A stretch of DNA of 64,000 nucleotides from an uncultured cyanobacterium (GCA_937899645.1 CALCCD010000129.1:1-64000); one strand, 5' to 3'; counted from the first letter of the stretch, positions 25,872 to 34,828 are shown. Program-made: numbers and translations. The notes: generated from the sequence alone by a model not told the origin.

Positions 25872-26500
25872 AATCTGCCGCCATCGTGAAGTCCACTTCG
25901 CCTGAGCCGCCCGAAAAATCCGCTCGAAAGCACGTCATCGGCCTAACGGGCGGCATTGCCACGGGCAAAACCACCGTCGCCAACACGATCTCCGCTGCTT
26001 ACGGCCTGACGATTCTCGATGCCGACCTCTACGCACGCGAGGCTGTCGCCATCGATTCGCCAATTTTGGCCGCGATCGCCGACCGCTACGGCGCGCAGAT
26101 CCTGAAACCGGACGGCAGCCTCGATCGCCCGCAGCTCGGCAAAATCGTCTTCGCCAACGAGGCCGAACGGCGCTGGCTGGAGTCGCAGATCCACCCATTC
26201 GTGCGGCGCTGCTGCGATCGCGACCTCGCTACGGCCAGCGACCCGGCGCTCTACGTCGTGCCGCTGCTGTTCGAGACCGACGCGATCGAGCGGGTAGACG
26301 AAGCCTGGGTGGTGTGGTGCGAACCGGACGAGCAGCTCGAGCGACTCATGCAGCGCGATGGTCTGGATCTCGACACCGCCCGTCAGCGCATCATCGCCCA
26401 GATGCCGCTAACGGAAAAATGCGATCGCGCCGATCTGGTGCTGGACAACTCTGGCACGGGCGATCGCTGGCAGGAAGTCGTGCGCGATCGGTTAGGCTGA
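25868..26500 (+). CDS. coaE: Dephospho-CoA kinase
   Basis: Last step of CoA synthesis, phosphorylating the 3'-hydroxyl of dephospho-CoA. 210 residues. The P-loop is GLTGGIATGKTT (near 26-37), with LDADLYAREAV, RPQLGKIVFAN and the IHPFVRR lid region. The start is a GTG overlapping the trm1 stop (GTGA); the first twenty residues are a polar leader, so a later start is possible, but no other start codon lies before the P-loop. Confidence 0.95.
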   Translation: MKSAAIVKSTSPEPPEKSARKHVIGLTGGIATGKTTVANTISAAYGLTILDADLYAREAVAIDSPILAAIADRYGAQILKPDGSLDRPQLGKIVFANEAERRWLESQIHPFVRRCCDRDLATASDPALYVVPLLFETDAIERVDEAWVVWCEPDEQLERLMQRDGLDLDTARQRIIAQMPLTEKCDRADLVLDNSGTGDRWQEVVRDRLG

Positions 26501-26622
26501 TAAGCCTGGGTTCGAGAGCGGGCTCAAGAGCGGCGTCGCGAGCGGGTCTCGGCGATTGCAACTCCGGCGCTCCCGGCCATCGCAACTGCTATTTTTTCCA
26601 CCGATTCCGACGTCTCCGGCCC

Positions 26623-27168
26623 ATGTCTCTGGCTAACTTGCGCCAACTTTTTCCAACCTTCTTTTCCCTGACCCTGGCGGCGAGTCTTGCCAGCGCGGCA
26701 CTCGGCACGCAGCTGCTCGATGGCGCGGGCGAGATCGAAATCGCGCGGCGGCGCACAGCATACGAGCTGATCGAACGCGGCGAGCGCTTGGCAATACGCG
26801 GCGAGGTGACGGCTGCAGTCGTGGCGCTGCAAGAAGCCGATACGATGACGTCGCTTTGGGGCGTCAGCGCGAACTCCTGGAACGTGTTGTGTTGGTACGG
26901 CAGCCTGTGGAACCAAGCAGAGGCGGTACTCGAAGCCTGCCACCGCGCAGTGGAGCTCGAGCCAGAAAACATCGAGATCCTCGACAGTCGCGGGCTGGCG
27001 CGGGCGCTGACGGGCGATATCGGCGGCGCGATCGCCGACTTTTCCGAGTTCGTGGAGCAAACGAGCGACGAAAACCGTCGCTACCAGCGCCAAAACTGGG
27101 TCAACATGCTCGAGGCGGGCGAGCAGCCATTCACCGAAGACGTGCTGCAAATGCTGTTTATCGACTGA
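26623..27168 (+). CDS. Secreted TPR-like protein
   Basis: 181 residues: a signal peptide (FFSLTLAASLASAALG) followed by about three TPR-like helix pairs (for example WNQAEAVLEACHRAVELEP and RGLARALTGDIGGAIADF). No catalytic motif. Likely a periplasmic protein-binding scaffold. Starts 122 bases after coaE on the same strand; may share its transcript. Confidence 0.75.
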   Translation: MSLANLRQLFPTFFSLTLAASLASAALGTQLLDGAGEIEIARRRTAYELIERGERLAIRGEVTAAVVALQEADTMTSLWGVSANSWNVLCWYGSLWNQAEAVLEACHRAVELEPENIEILDSRGLARALTGDIGGAIADFSEFVEQTSDENRRYQRQNWVNMLEAGEQPFTEDVLQMLFID

Positions 27169-27470
27169 CGATCGCCGCGCGCGCGGCGCAAACTCTCGGT
27201 CGTCCGCACTAGAATAAATACCTACGTCGATCTACGCCCGACTAGATCTACGCCTAACTAGATCTACACCCAACGAACAAATGGCTCTCGATTGTCTGCC
27301 GATCGCGGCTGCATCTCTCGCATGGTTCGAGAAACTCGAGCCGCCAGGCTAGCTGTGCCGCTCAAAAGTTTCGGCTTGCAAATACTTCGGCTTTCCCGCT
27401 GACCTCCCCATAGCCAAGGCGACATCCAGACTGAACTCGACCCAGTGAACCCAGAGCTTGCGGAGTTCCT
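27169..27470. other. Intergenic region with 16-bp repeat, no gene seen
   Basis: About 300 bases between the TPR and NYN genes. It contains three 16-bp units at 27229-27276 and otherwise no gene-like frame. Probable promoter region for the NYN gene. Confidence 0.45.
27229..27276. repeat. 16-bp tandem repeat, three units
   Basis: GATCTACGCCCGACTA, GATCTACGCCTAACTA and GATCTACACCCAACGA follow each other without spacer. Confidence 0.85.
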
Positions 27471-27992
27471 ATGACTTACGGCAACGATCGGATCTCGATC
27501 TTTGTAGACGGCAACAATATGTTCTACGCCCAGCAGAAAAACGGCTGGTTCTTCGATCCGCGTCGCGTCCTCAATTATTTTCAAAACGAGCAATCGGACA
27601 CCAGTCTCGTCAATGCCTTTTGGTATACCGGCCTTAAAGACCCTCAAGACCAGCGCGGATTTCGCGACGCGCTGATCGGACTGGGCTACACCGTACGCAC
27701 AAAGGTGCTGAAGGAGTACTACGACGACAGCTCAAAGCGCTACTCCCAGAAGGCCAACCTCGATATCGAGATCGCCGTGGACATGTTCAACACCGTCGAG
27801 CAGTACAACCGCGTCGTGCTGTTCAGCGGCGATGGTGACTTCGAGCGGGCGATCGAGCTATTGCGCTCGAAAAATACCCACATCACGGTCGTCTCTACCG
27901 AAGGCATGATCGCCCGCGAGCTGCGTAACGCCGCCGATCGCTACCTCGATCTCAACCTCATCCGCAGCAGCATCGAAAAGTCCGACAGCTAA
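27471..27992 (+). CDS. NYN-domain protein (LabA/DUF88 family)
   Basis: 173 residues with a PIN-like NYN nuclease fold: ISIFVDGNNMFYAQQK with the first acid, DIEIAVDMFN with further acids, and LFSGDGDFERAIELL. The LabA relatives in Synechococcus elongatus take part in circadian output and negative feedback; others are RNases. Either role is possible. Its stop is two bases from the stop of the opposite-strand MCP. Confidence 0.88.
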   Translation: MTYGNDRISIFVDGNNMFYAQQKNGWFFDPRRVLNYFQNEQSDTSLVNAFWYTGLKDPQDQRGFRDALIGLGYTVRTKVLKEYYDDSSKRYSQKANLDIEIAVDMFNTVEQYNRVVLFSGDGDFERAIELLRSKNTHITVVSTEGMIARELRNAADRYLDLNLIRSSIEKSDS

Positions 27993-27994
27993 CG

Positions 27995-29458
27995 CTACAC
28001 CAGCGTCGCCAAATCTTCCGCTGCGTCATTGAGCAGTTCCGTCCCCGTCTTCACCTGCCCCATGCCGTCAGCGCTGGCGTGGGCGGCTCCGTTTAGCGCG
28101 TTCATCGCCTCGACCACCTGCTGGATCGCCGTGACCTGCTGTTTAATCGTCAGGGCGATTTGCTGGTTGTTGAGGACGACGCGATCGGCTGCGCCTCGTA
28201 CGTTAGAAAAGGCCAGGGACGTTTCCTGCGAGCGCACGACCCCCGACTCGACGGTTTTGGTACCTTCGTCGGTCACCATCACCGTGGAGTTAATAGCGTT
28301 TTGGATATCGGCGACGAGGTGGCTGATGCGCTCGGCGGACTGCTTGCTGCGATCGGCAAGCTTACGGATCTCGCTGGCGACGACGGAAAAGCCGCGACCG
28401 TGTTCGCCCGCGCGCACGGCCTCAACGGCGGCATTAAGCGCCAGCATATTAGTTTGGTTGGCCAGGTCGCTAACCAGGGTAGAAATATTGCCGATTTGGT
28501 TGGTCTGCTCGCTCAGCCGCAAAATCTGCTGGGCGATCGCGCCGACTTTGTCCTTAAGCAGAATCATATTTTCCAGAGCTAGCTCCACCGCTCGGCTGCC
28601 GGTTTTCGACTCGTCGAGCGCTTCTCGGGCGCTGTTGGCGGCGGCTTCGGCCTGCTGGAGTACCTGGCGCGCCGAGGCGCTCAGCTCGTCCATCGTGGCC
28701 GTCGTTTGATTGACCGAGATCGCCTGCTGGGCGGTGGTGCGCTCCTGTTCGGCCACGGCGGCAGCAATCTGCGACGACGAGCTGACGATCGACGACGACG
28801 CGCGATCGAGCCGAACCGAAATCAGCCGAACGACCGTGGCATTGAGCGCCAGCGCCGTGGCGATCAAGATGAGGCTCGAGGCGGCGGTGATACCGAGCAG
28901 CACGTTGAGCGATCGTTCCTGCTGGCCTTCGAGTTCGGACACCAGCGCAATCTGCCGCGCGCGAAACTGCGACGACAGCGCCGAAACTTCGCCAATCAGC
29001 TCGTTCCCGCCATCGGCCTTCCAGCGATTGACCGCCGCTGCAGCGTTGCCCGACTCGACGAGGGCATTTAACTCGTCGTTTAGGATGTCAAGGCTGTCGA
29101 TGCGCTGGCGAAGCGCCGTAAAAATCTCGCGCTTCTCAGGGTCGATCAGGATCTCGTCTAGCTCGGCCTGAAGCGTTGCGAGGCGCGTTTCGGTGGCGCG
29201 GTAGGCGCTGAGCGCCGTCGGGTCGGACGAGAGCAAATAATCGCGCGTGGTGCGGGCAGCAATCTGCACGTTAAGGGCAATTTCGTCGACGCGCTCGAGG
29301 TTTTGCACGAGCTGGCTGTACCTGGCCGTATCCCCGCGCAGCGATCGAACTTGCGGCCAAATCGCAAAGCTGCTCGTGGCAATCACCAGCGCGGGAATGG
29401 CGTAACCCAGGGACAGCCAGCGACCGATGCGGCTCCCGATGTTTTTGGATTGGATCAT
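27995..29458 (-). CDS. Methyl-accepting chemotaxis protein
   Basis: A 487-residue receptor, with a membrane helix at about 16-34, a helical periplasmic sensor region (about 40-185, four-helix-bundle-like), a second helix at about 188-208, and the cytoplasmic signalling domain with the conserved hairpin near ALNAAVEAVRAGEHGRGFSVVA. I do not see a clear HAMP domain after the second helix. In cyanobacteria such receptors usually steer type IV pilus motility. No che genes are nearby. Confidence 0.93.
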   Translation of the reverse strand: MIQSKNIGSRIGRWLSLGYAIPALVIATSSFAIWPQVRSLRGDTARYSQLVQNLERVDEIALNVQIAARTTRDYLLSSDPTALSAYRATETRLATLQAELDEILIDPEKREIFTALRQRIDSLDILNDELNALVESGNAAAAVNRWKADGGNELIGEVSALSSQFRARQIALVSELEGQQERSLNVLLGITAASSLILIATALALNATVVRLISVRLDRASSSIVSSSSQIAAAVAEQERTTAQQAISVNQTTATMDELSASARQVLQQAEAAANSAREALDESKTGSRAVELALENMILLKDKVGAIAQQILRLSEQTNQIGNISTLVSDLANQTNMLALNAAVEAVRAGEHGRGFSVVASEIRKLADRSKQSAERISHLVADIQNAINSTVMVTDEGTKTVESGVVRSQETSLAFSNVRGAADRVVLNNQQIALTIKQQVTAIQQVVEAMNALNGAAHASADGMGQVKTGTELLNDAAEDLATLV

Positions 29459-29878
29459 GCGGCGAGTCCGGAATTCTGGACGAGCGAAGCGCGAAGCAGG
29501 CGCACCTCAGCTCCGTACATCATACGCAGTGGGTTCTCGCTCTTCCGCGTGATGGGAAAAACTGGGGGCCGCGATCGCCCGAGACTATTCCGAGCCTTAG
29601 GGCATCTCGTCCATTAGCGCCAGAACCTTTGCGGAGCAAGCGATTGCACGTCCGCTCCAGGAACAATACTAGGGGCTAGAACCCTCGTAAAAGAGCGACA
29701 GATTTAATTGATGACAGGCTCTAGCCAGGCTCCGCAGTTCTCGCTGGAGACTGTCATCAATTTGCGGCCTCCATCTCAAAAAGTTATCAGCAGCAAAGTA
29801 TCAGCCCCTTGGGGTTTGTCGGGTCGAGCATTTGACGGCCGACCCCATCAGGAGTGCGATGCGGATTGACAATACGTC
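29459..29878. other. Intergenic region with structured repeat copy A
   Basis: A 420-base spacer. It holds no gene-like frame but contains the nested inverted-repeat element at 29655-29761, whose relative lies at 31151-31248. Confidence 0.55.
29655..29761. repeat. Structured dispersed repeat, copy A
   Basis: CTCCAG (29655) pairs with CTGGAG (29744). CTAGGGGCTAGAACCCT (29669-29685) is followed by ATTGATGACAG (29707-29717), and CTGTCATCAAT (29751-29761) is a perfect 11-bp inverse of the latter. It shares CTAGGGGCTARAACCCT and ATTGATGACAG in the same order with copy B. Confidence 0.75.
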
Positions 29879-30640
29879 CTAACCAGCGACCGCGCTCAGC
29901 TCGAACGGCTCACCGGGCGTCGGCAACAGGCTACGAACCTCTGGACAGCGCTCGGACAGCGCTTGCTGAAACTCGCCTTCCGTACCGGAGACGCCAAGCA
30001 GCTTTTCGAGCACACCGGTAAATTCCACATCGCCGCGCGTGGTCGTCGGAATCACGAAGCGCGGACGCAGGAGCTGGGCAACTTCGAGGGCAGCTTCTTC
30101 GCCTTTGATAAACGCGCCGACCACCGGCAGGTTCAGGCCGACCACCGGCACGATCGCCGCATCGACGGGTTCGGCGGCTTCCAGGCTGGGGCGGTGGTGA
30201 AAACCGTGGGGCTCGTAGTAGAAGCTACCCGCCGCGCTGCGAACGAAGTAGGCGTTCTCCATTAGGGTCGGCCCGATCGGCGAGCCCGGAACGGCTTCGA
30301 TCGTGATATCGACAAAGGTAGTCCGATCGCCGTGTTCGAGACTTGTCAGGTTCGTGTAGCCCAGATCGCGGACGACGCCGATCGCGTTGGGCGAGCCGAT
30401 GACGGGAATCGCGCGATCGAGCTTTTCGAGGGTTGGCGGGTGGGCGTGATCGGGCAGTCCCTGGGAGAGCAAAATCGCATCGATTTTATCGGGAATGGCT
30501 TTGGGCTTGGTGCGATCGCCCTTGAAAAACCACCCCTGGTTAGCGAAGACGAGCGGCCCGACGAGCCAGGGATCGAGCAGGATATTCGTGCCGTTGAAGT
30601 TAAACAGCCAGGTGTTGCTATCGAGGTAAGTCAGTTGCAT
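29879..30640 (-). CDS. Metallo-beta-lactamase-fold protein with degenerate metal motif
   Basis: A 253-residue MBL-fold protein (NGTNILLDPWLVGPL, GSPNAIGVVRDLGY, PHGFHH, FVIPTTTRGDVEF). The HxHxDH motif expected at residues 60-65 reads Q-G-L-P-D-H: both early His are missing while D64 and H65 remain. Relatives of this kind occur in cyanobacteria and plants. It may bind one metal or none, so hydrolase activity is uncertain. It is flanked on both sides by copies of the nested hairpin element. Confidence 0.85.
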   Translation of the reverse strand: MQLTYLDSNTWLFNFNGTNILLDPWLVGPLVFANQGWFFKGDRTKPKAIPDKIDAILLSQGLPDHAHPPTLEKLDRAIPVIGSPNAIGVVRDLGYTNLTSLEHGDRTTFVDITIEAVPGSPIGPTLMENAYFVRSAAGSFYYEPHGFHHRPSLEAAEPVDAAIVPVVGLNLPVVGAFIKGEEAALEVAQLLRPRFVIPTTTRGDVEFTGVLEKLLGVSGTEGEFQQALSERCPEVRSLLPTPGEPFELSAVAG

Positions 30641-31346
30641 GTTGCTTTGTCGGGTCTAGTCGAGTTCGGTCGGAATTTAGTCGGAATTTGGTCGGGATTT
30701 GGTCGAGGCTTACGAGGTGCCTGGGCGACTCGGAAGCGGCTCGGGGGCGGCTCGAATGCTTGAAGCTGCTTCGATCGCTATTCAGGAACAGCGCCGCGCG
30801 CCACCATCAGAGGTCGTGAAATTCGATGCAAAACTGTAAAACCTGGCGTGTACCGATGATGCACTTAATTAGATAGCTTAGGAGTTTTTTGTAGTGACGT
30901 GCCGCGCGAAACTGTTCGATACAGCGATTCTCAATTTGGCGCAGAAGGAGCCAGAATCGAAAACTTAGATCGCTAGTTACAGACCGAAAGCGTATCGGGC
31001 AATACAAATCAGCCTATTTTGTCGAAAAATATCGCAGAAAGTCAGCTTTTTCAGCTTCGTTTGGGGGCGATTGGGATGGCTAGTAACTTCAGTGTTCTAG
31101 GGCGTGTCCTCAATTCGCGCCCGACCTTTTGCGGGGGCAGCCGTTGAGCATCCGCCCCAAAATAAAGCTAGGGGCTAAAACCCTTTCTGGGAAAAGGCTG
31201 CAAGCCTGATTGATGACAGCCCCTAGAGGCGCTCAAAAACTGGGCGGAAGAACACGAGTTGTAGGGAAATCGCACCCCGCCCCGCGATCCCCAATCCGTT
31301 ACAGTAGGGATTCACACTCTCCTAACACACGCCCGCCAGCCCACCT
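30641..31346. other. Long intergenic region with structured repeat copy B
   Basis: About 700 bases with no supported gene. 30800-31060 is AT-rich and carries a 66-codon minus-strand frame (30807-31007) that is Leu/Arg/Cys-rich without a recognised family; it may be a gene remnant. The structured repeat copy B lies at 31151-31248, 100 bases before the epimerase gene. Confidence 0.5.
31151..31248. repeat. Structured dispersed repeat, copy B
   Basis: TCCGCCC (31151-31157) pairs with GGGCGGA (31242-31248), and CTAGGGGCT (31168-31176) pairs perfectly with AGCCCCTAG (31218-31226). Inside them CCC-TTTCT-GGG and AGGCT-GCA-AGCCT form two small hairpins. The result is a cloverleaf-like nested fold that shares its core words with copy A. 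Confidence 0.8.
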
Positions 31347-32264
31347 ATGAAAGTCGCGATCGCCGGAGCAACCGGATTCGTCGGACAGCGCCTCGTCCAA
31401 CGCCTCAGCCAAGATAACCACAGCCTCGTACTCCTCACCCGCGAGGCCAGCCGCGCCCGATCGCGCTTTCCCGAAGCGAGCTACCCGAACGCCGAAATCG
31501 TCACCTATACGCCCCGCGAGTCGGGCGACTGGCAGGGCGCTATTTCTGGCTGCGATGGCGTTGTGAATCTGGCGGGCGCGCCGATCGACCGTCGCTGGTC
31601 GCCGGAGTGGAAGCACGAAATCTTCGAGAGCCGCCAACTGACAACGCGCACGATCGTCGAGGCGATCGCCAAAGCCGAACAGAAGCCCAGCGTGCTGGTG
31701 AACGCATCGGCGATCGGCTACTACGGCACGAGTGAGACCGCGACCTTCGACGAAACCAGCCAAGCAGGTCAAGACTTCTTAGCGGGCGTCTGCGAAGCCT
31801 GGGAAAACGAAGCGAGCAAAGTCAAGGACACCGGTACGCGGCTGGCAATCTTCCGACTGGGCATCGTTCTCGGGAAAGGCGGCGGCGCGCTGAGCAAGAT
31901 GCTGCTCCCGTTCCAGATGTTTGCCGGTGGCCCGATCGGCTCCGGACAGCAGTGGTTCTCCTGGGTGCATATCGATGACGTGGTCGGCCCGATCGTCGCG
32001 GCACTCACCGACGACAGCTACGCCGGAACCTACAACGCCACCGCACCCAACCCCGTCCGCATGAACGCGCTTTGCCAGACCCTCGGCGAAGTTCTCGGTC
32101 GTCCGTCCTGGCTGCCCGTGCCGCCGATCGCGCTGGAGCTGCTGCTCGGCGAGGGCGCGCAGGTCGTCCTGGAAGGTCAGCAGGTGCTGCCGCGCCAAAC
32201 CCTAGCGGCGGGCTACGAGTATCAGTACGACTCGGTGAAACCCGCGCTGGCCGATATCGTCTAG
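31347..32264 (+). CDS. TIGR01777-family NAD(P)-dependent epimerase-like protein
   Basis: 305 residues of the extended SDR type: VAIAGATGFVGQRLVQRL binds the nucleotide, GVVNLAGAPIDRRW and SAIGYYGTSE hold the active-site region, and GTRLAIFRLGIVLGKGGGALSKM and FSWVHIDDV are family signatures. Called a sugar epimerase or cell-division inhibitor homologue (YfcH/SulA) in databases; the true substrate is unknown. Confidence 0.93.
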   Translation: MKVAIAGATGFVGQRLVQRLSQDNHSLVLLTREASRARSRFPEASYPNAEIVTYTPRESGDWQGAISGCDGVVNLAGAPIDRRWSPEWKHEIFESRQLTTRTIVEAIAKAEQKPSVLVNASAIGYYGTSETATFDETSQAGQDFLAGVCEAWENEASKVKDTGTRLAIFRLGIVLGKGGGALSKMLLPFQMFAGGPIGSGQQWFSWVHIDDVVGPIVAALTDDSYAGTYNATAPNPVRMNALCQTLGEVLGRPSWLPVPPIALELLLGEGAQVVLEGQQVLPRQTLAAGYEYQYDSVKPALADIV

Positions 32265-32450
32265 CAATATAGAGAGCTAGCACCGTAGAGAGCGGATGGT
32301 ATTCTGACGATCGCGCTTAAGATTCTCTTTAGATTTTTGATTCGTTTGCGCCGTTCGCCGAACTATTCCGTGCGAACACTTCTATAATCCCGGAGGGGAT
32401 GCCCCATCACCGTATGCCCGCCGCATCAAGTCCTCCAAGTCCCTACTAAC

Positions 32451-33149
32451 ATGACCGAGCCGATCTCGATCGACTTTATTGAGGAAATAGCGCGTCAGTA
32501 TGGATACTGGGCCGTTTTTTTCGGCATCTCACTGGAAAACGCGGGGATTCCGCTGCCGGGAGAGACGATTACGATCGTTGGTGGCTTCCTGGCCGGTGAG
32601 GGCGAGCTGAAGTACGAAGGGGTGCTCGGTTGCGCGATCGCGGGAGCTATCTTAGGCGACAACTTCGGGTACTGGCTGGGCAAGACTGGCGGCTGGTCGC
32701 TGCTACTGCGGCTCGGGCGTCTGTTTCGCGTCGAGGAGTCGCGTTTGGAGATGCTGCGCGCGCAGTTTAGTGCCAATGCTGCCAAAGCAGTTTTTTTTGG
32801 GCGATTTGTGGCGCTGCTGCGCGTGTTCGCAGGGCCGCTGGCGGGGATTGCCCAGATGCCTTACGGCAGTTTTTTTCTCTGTAATGCAGCAGGAGCCGTG
32901 GTTTGGGCGCTGGTTATCGTGACGCTGGCATTTACGCTAGGGCAGATTATTCCGCTCGAGCAGCTCTTGGAATATATTTCCGAGTTTGGTTTTTGGGCGC
33001 TAGTTCTCGTCATCGTTGGGTTTGTGGCGATTCGCTGGCTAAAATCGCGGCATCCGCTTTCGGCAGAAGTTGGCGAGACGCAGGAGTTAACGGAAGCGAG
33101 CCATGAGGTAGCTTCTTCAGAGGTGACGCCGACTTCGGTGCGGGATTAG
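32451..33149 (+). CDS. DedA/SNARE-associated membrane protein
   Basis: A 232-residue DedA-family protein: NAGIPLPGETITIVGGFLAGEG near the N-terminus, GDNFGYWLGK, and FFGRFVALLRVFAGPLAGIAQMPY, with four to five membrane segments and a polar tail. Family members are lipid scramblases or proton-dependent flippases for phosphatidylglycerol or undecaprenyl phosphate. Codon usage is slightly richer in T than in neighbours. It precedes cysS by 79 bases on the same strand. Confidence 0.92.
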   Translation: MTEPISIDFIEEIARQYGYWAVFFGISLENAGIPLPGETITIVGGFLAGEGELKYEGVLGCAIAGAILGDNFGYWLGKTGGWSLLLRLGRLFRVEESRLEMLRAQFSANAAKAVFFGRFVALLRVFAGPLAGIAQMPYGSFFLCNAAGAVVWALVIVTLAFTLGQIIPLEQLLEYISEFGFWALVLVIVGFVAIRWLKSRHPLSAEVGETQELTEASHEVASSEVTPTSVRD

Positions 33150-33203
33150 GTCTTCTCGGTTGAAAGGAGCGCGATCGAGTTAGTCTAAGTAGACAAATTT
33201 CCG

Positions 33204-33328
33204 AGACCGTGACGCCACAGCCGACCCAATGTCCCTCGTTATCTACAACACGCAAACGCGCCAGAAAGAGCCTTTCACGACCCTGGAAGACGGCAAGGTC
33301 AAAATGTACTGCTGTGGCGTCACGGTCT
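33204..33328 (+). promoter_or_regulatory. 17-bp inverted repeat bridging the cysS leader and coding start
   Basis: AGACCGTGACGCCACAG (33204-33220) in the 5' leader is the exact reverse complement of CTGTGGCGTCACGGTCT (33312-33328), which codes the CCGVTVY zinc-site region of CysS. The start codon at 33229 lies inside the 91-base loop. Pairing in the mRNA would be very stable and could affect initiation or early elongation. Confidence 0.5.
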
Positions 33329-34671
33329 ACGATCTCTGCCACCTGGGGCATGCCCGCTCGTCGATCGCCTGGGACATCATCCGCCGCTACCTCACCTGGC
33401 GCGGCTACGACGTGCGCTACGTTCAGAATTTCACCGATATCGACGACAAAATCCTCAACCGCGCCCGTAAAGAAAACAGCTCGATGGAGGAAGTCTCGGA
33501 GAAATACATCGAGACCTTCTTCGAGGATATGCGCCGCCTTAACATCAAAGACGCCGACGAATACCCCCGCGCCACCGAACACGTCGAGCAGATCTGCGAC
33601 CTGATTCAAGCCTTAGTCGATAAAGGCATGGCCTACGCTTCTGGTGGTGATGTCTACTACGCCGTGCAGAAGTTTCCCGGCTACGGCAAGCTCTCTGGCC
33701 GCACGGAAGGCCAGATGCAGTCCGGCGCGAGCGGCCGCGTCAGTGCCGAAGGCGAGGGCGAACCGAAGAAACGTAACCCGTTCGACTTTGCACTTTGGAA
33801 AGGCGTTAAACCGGGCGAGCCGTTTTGGGAATCGCCTTGGGGCAAGGGTCGTCCGGGCTGGCACATCGAATGCTCGGCGATGATCCGATCGCGCCTCGGC
33901 GAGTCGATCGACATCCACGGTGGCGGCGGCGATCTGGTGTTTCCCCACCACGAAAACGAAATAGCCCAATCCGAAGGCGCGACGGGGAAGCCTCTGGCGC
34001 AATACTGGGCGCACAACGGCATGGTGCGCGTCAACGGCGAGAAGATGTCGAAGTCGCTGGGCAACTTCACGACGATCCGCGACCTGCTGGAAACCATCGA
34101 ACCGATGGTGGTGCGGCTGTTTATTTTGCAGGCGCAGTACCGCAAACCGCTGGACTTTACCGATGAGGCGATCGCGTCGGCGACGAGCGGTTGGCAGACC
34201 TTCTCGGAGGGACTGACCTTTGGCGATCGCTTCGGCGACAAGCTGGGTTGGGCAAGCGACGCGCCGCTCGAAACCCTGCCGGAAATCGCCGACAAGTTCC
34301 GCGAGGCGATGGACGACGACTTCAACACCTCGGCGGCGATGGCGGTGCTGTTCGAGATCGCCAAAGACCTGCGCCGCTGCGGCAACCTGTTGGTTCACGA
34401 CCAGCCGCTGGATATGGATGCGACAGCGCTCCAGAAACAGTGGGCGACGCTAGTGACGCTGGCGGACGTGCTCGGTTTGGAAGCTGTTGTTGAGGAGTCT
34501 GGCGCAGATGGCGGGCTGAGCGATGCGGATATCGAGGCGGCGATCGCCAACCGCAAGCAAGCCCGCGCCGATCGCGACTTTGCCGCCGCCGATCGCATCC
34601 GCGACGACCTCAAAGCTGCTGGTGTGACGCTCATCGACAAGCCCGACGGCACGGTCTTCGTACGCGAGTAG
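33229..34671 (+). CDS. cysS: Cysteinyl-tRNA synthetase
   Basis: A class I synthetase charging tRNA-Cys. 480 residues, normal. MYCCGVTVYD with the zinc-binding Cys, HLGHARSSIAW (HIGH equivalent), HIECSAM, GGGGDLVFPHHENEIAQSE and KMSKSLGNF. The C-terminal part is an acidic helical domain with the AIANRKQARADRDFAAADRIRDDL motif. A long perfect inverted repeat links its leader to codons about 28-34. Confidence 0.97.
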   Translation: MSLVIYNTQTRQKEPFTTLEDGKVKMYCCGVTVYDLCHLGHARSSIAWDIIRRYLTWRGYDVRYVQNFTDIDDKILNRARKENSSMEEVSEKYIETFFEDMRRLNIKDADEYPRATEHVEQICDLIQALVDKGMAYASGGDVYYAVQKFPGYGKLSGRTEGQMQSGASGRVSAEGEGEPKKRNPFDFALWKGVKPGEPFWESPWGKGRPGWHIECSAMIRSRLGESIDIHGGGGDLVFPHHENEIAQSEGATGKPLAQYWAHNGMVRVNGEKMSKSLGNFTTIRDLLETIEPMVVRLFILQAQYRKPLDFTDEAIASATSGWQTFSEGLTFGDRFGDKLGWASDAPLETLPEIADKFREAMDDDFNTSAAMAVLFEIAKDLRRCGNLLVHDQPLDMDATALQKQWATLVTLADVLGLEAVVEESGADGGLSDADIEAAIANRKQARADRDFAAADRIRDDLKAAGVTLIDKPDGTVFVRE

Positions 34672-34683
34672 GCCGCAACTTCC

Positions 34684-34746
34684 AGAAACCGAGTTTTTGG
34701 GAAAATCTTGACTTCGGCGCGATCGACTTTCAAAAACCCGGTTTCT
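34684..34746. repeat. AGAAACC...GGTTTCT hairpin element after cysS
   Basis: AGAAACCGAGTTTTTG (34684-34699) pairs with CAAAAACCCGGTTTCT (34731-34746), one mismatch in 16 bp, 12 bases after the cysS stop. Acts plausibly as a terminator, but the sequence family is the dispersed cyanobacterial AGAAACCGGGTTTCT element also seen at 40813. Confidence 0.75.
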
Positions 34747-34828
34747 CACCAGCCGCTCGTCAGTCTCTCGCCATAAAGGTCGGCAACCTGGAATCGACAA
34801 AGCCGGTCGTGAATTTCGATAGTAGGTA

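Noticed and set aside
30807-31007. 66-codon minus-strand frame in the AT-rich gap after the MBL gene
   Set aside because: Leu/Arg/Cys-rich with no family; could be a remnant but nothing supports expression.
33613-34398. Long antisense frames over cysS
   Set aside because: cysS is certain from its motifs; the antisense frames are codon-bias shadows.
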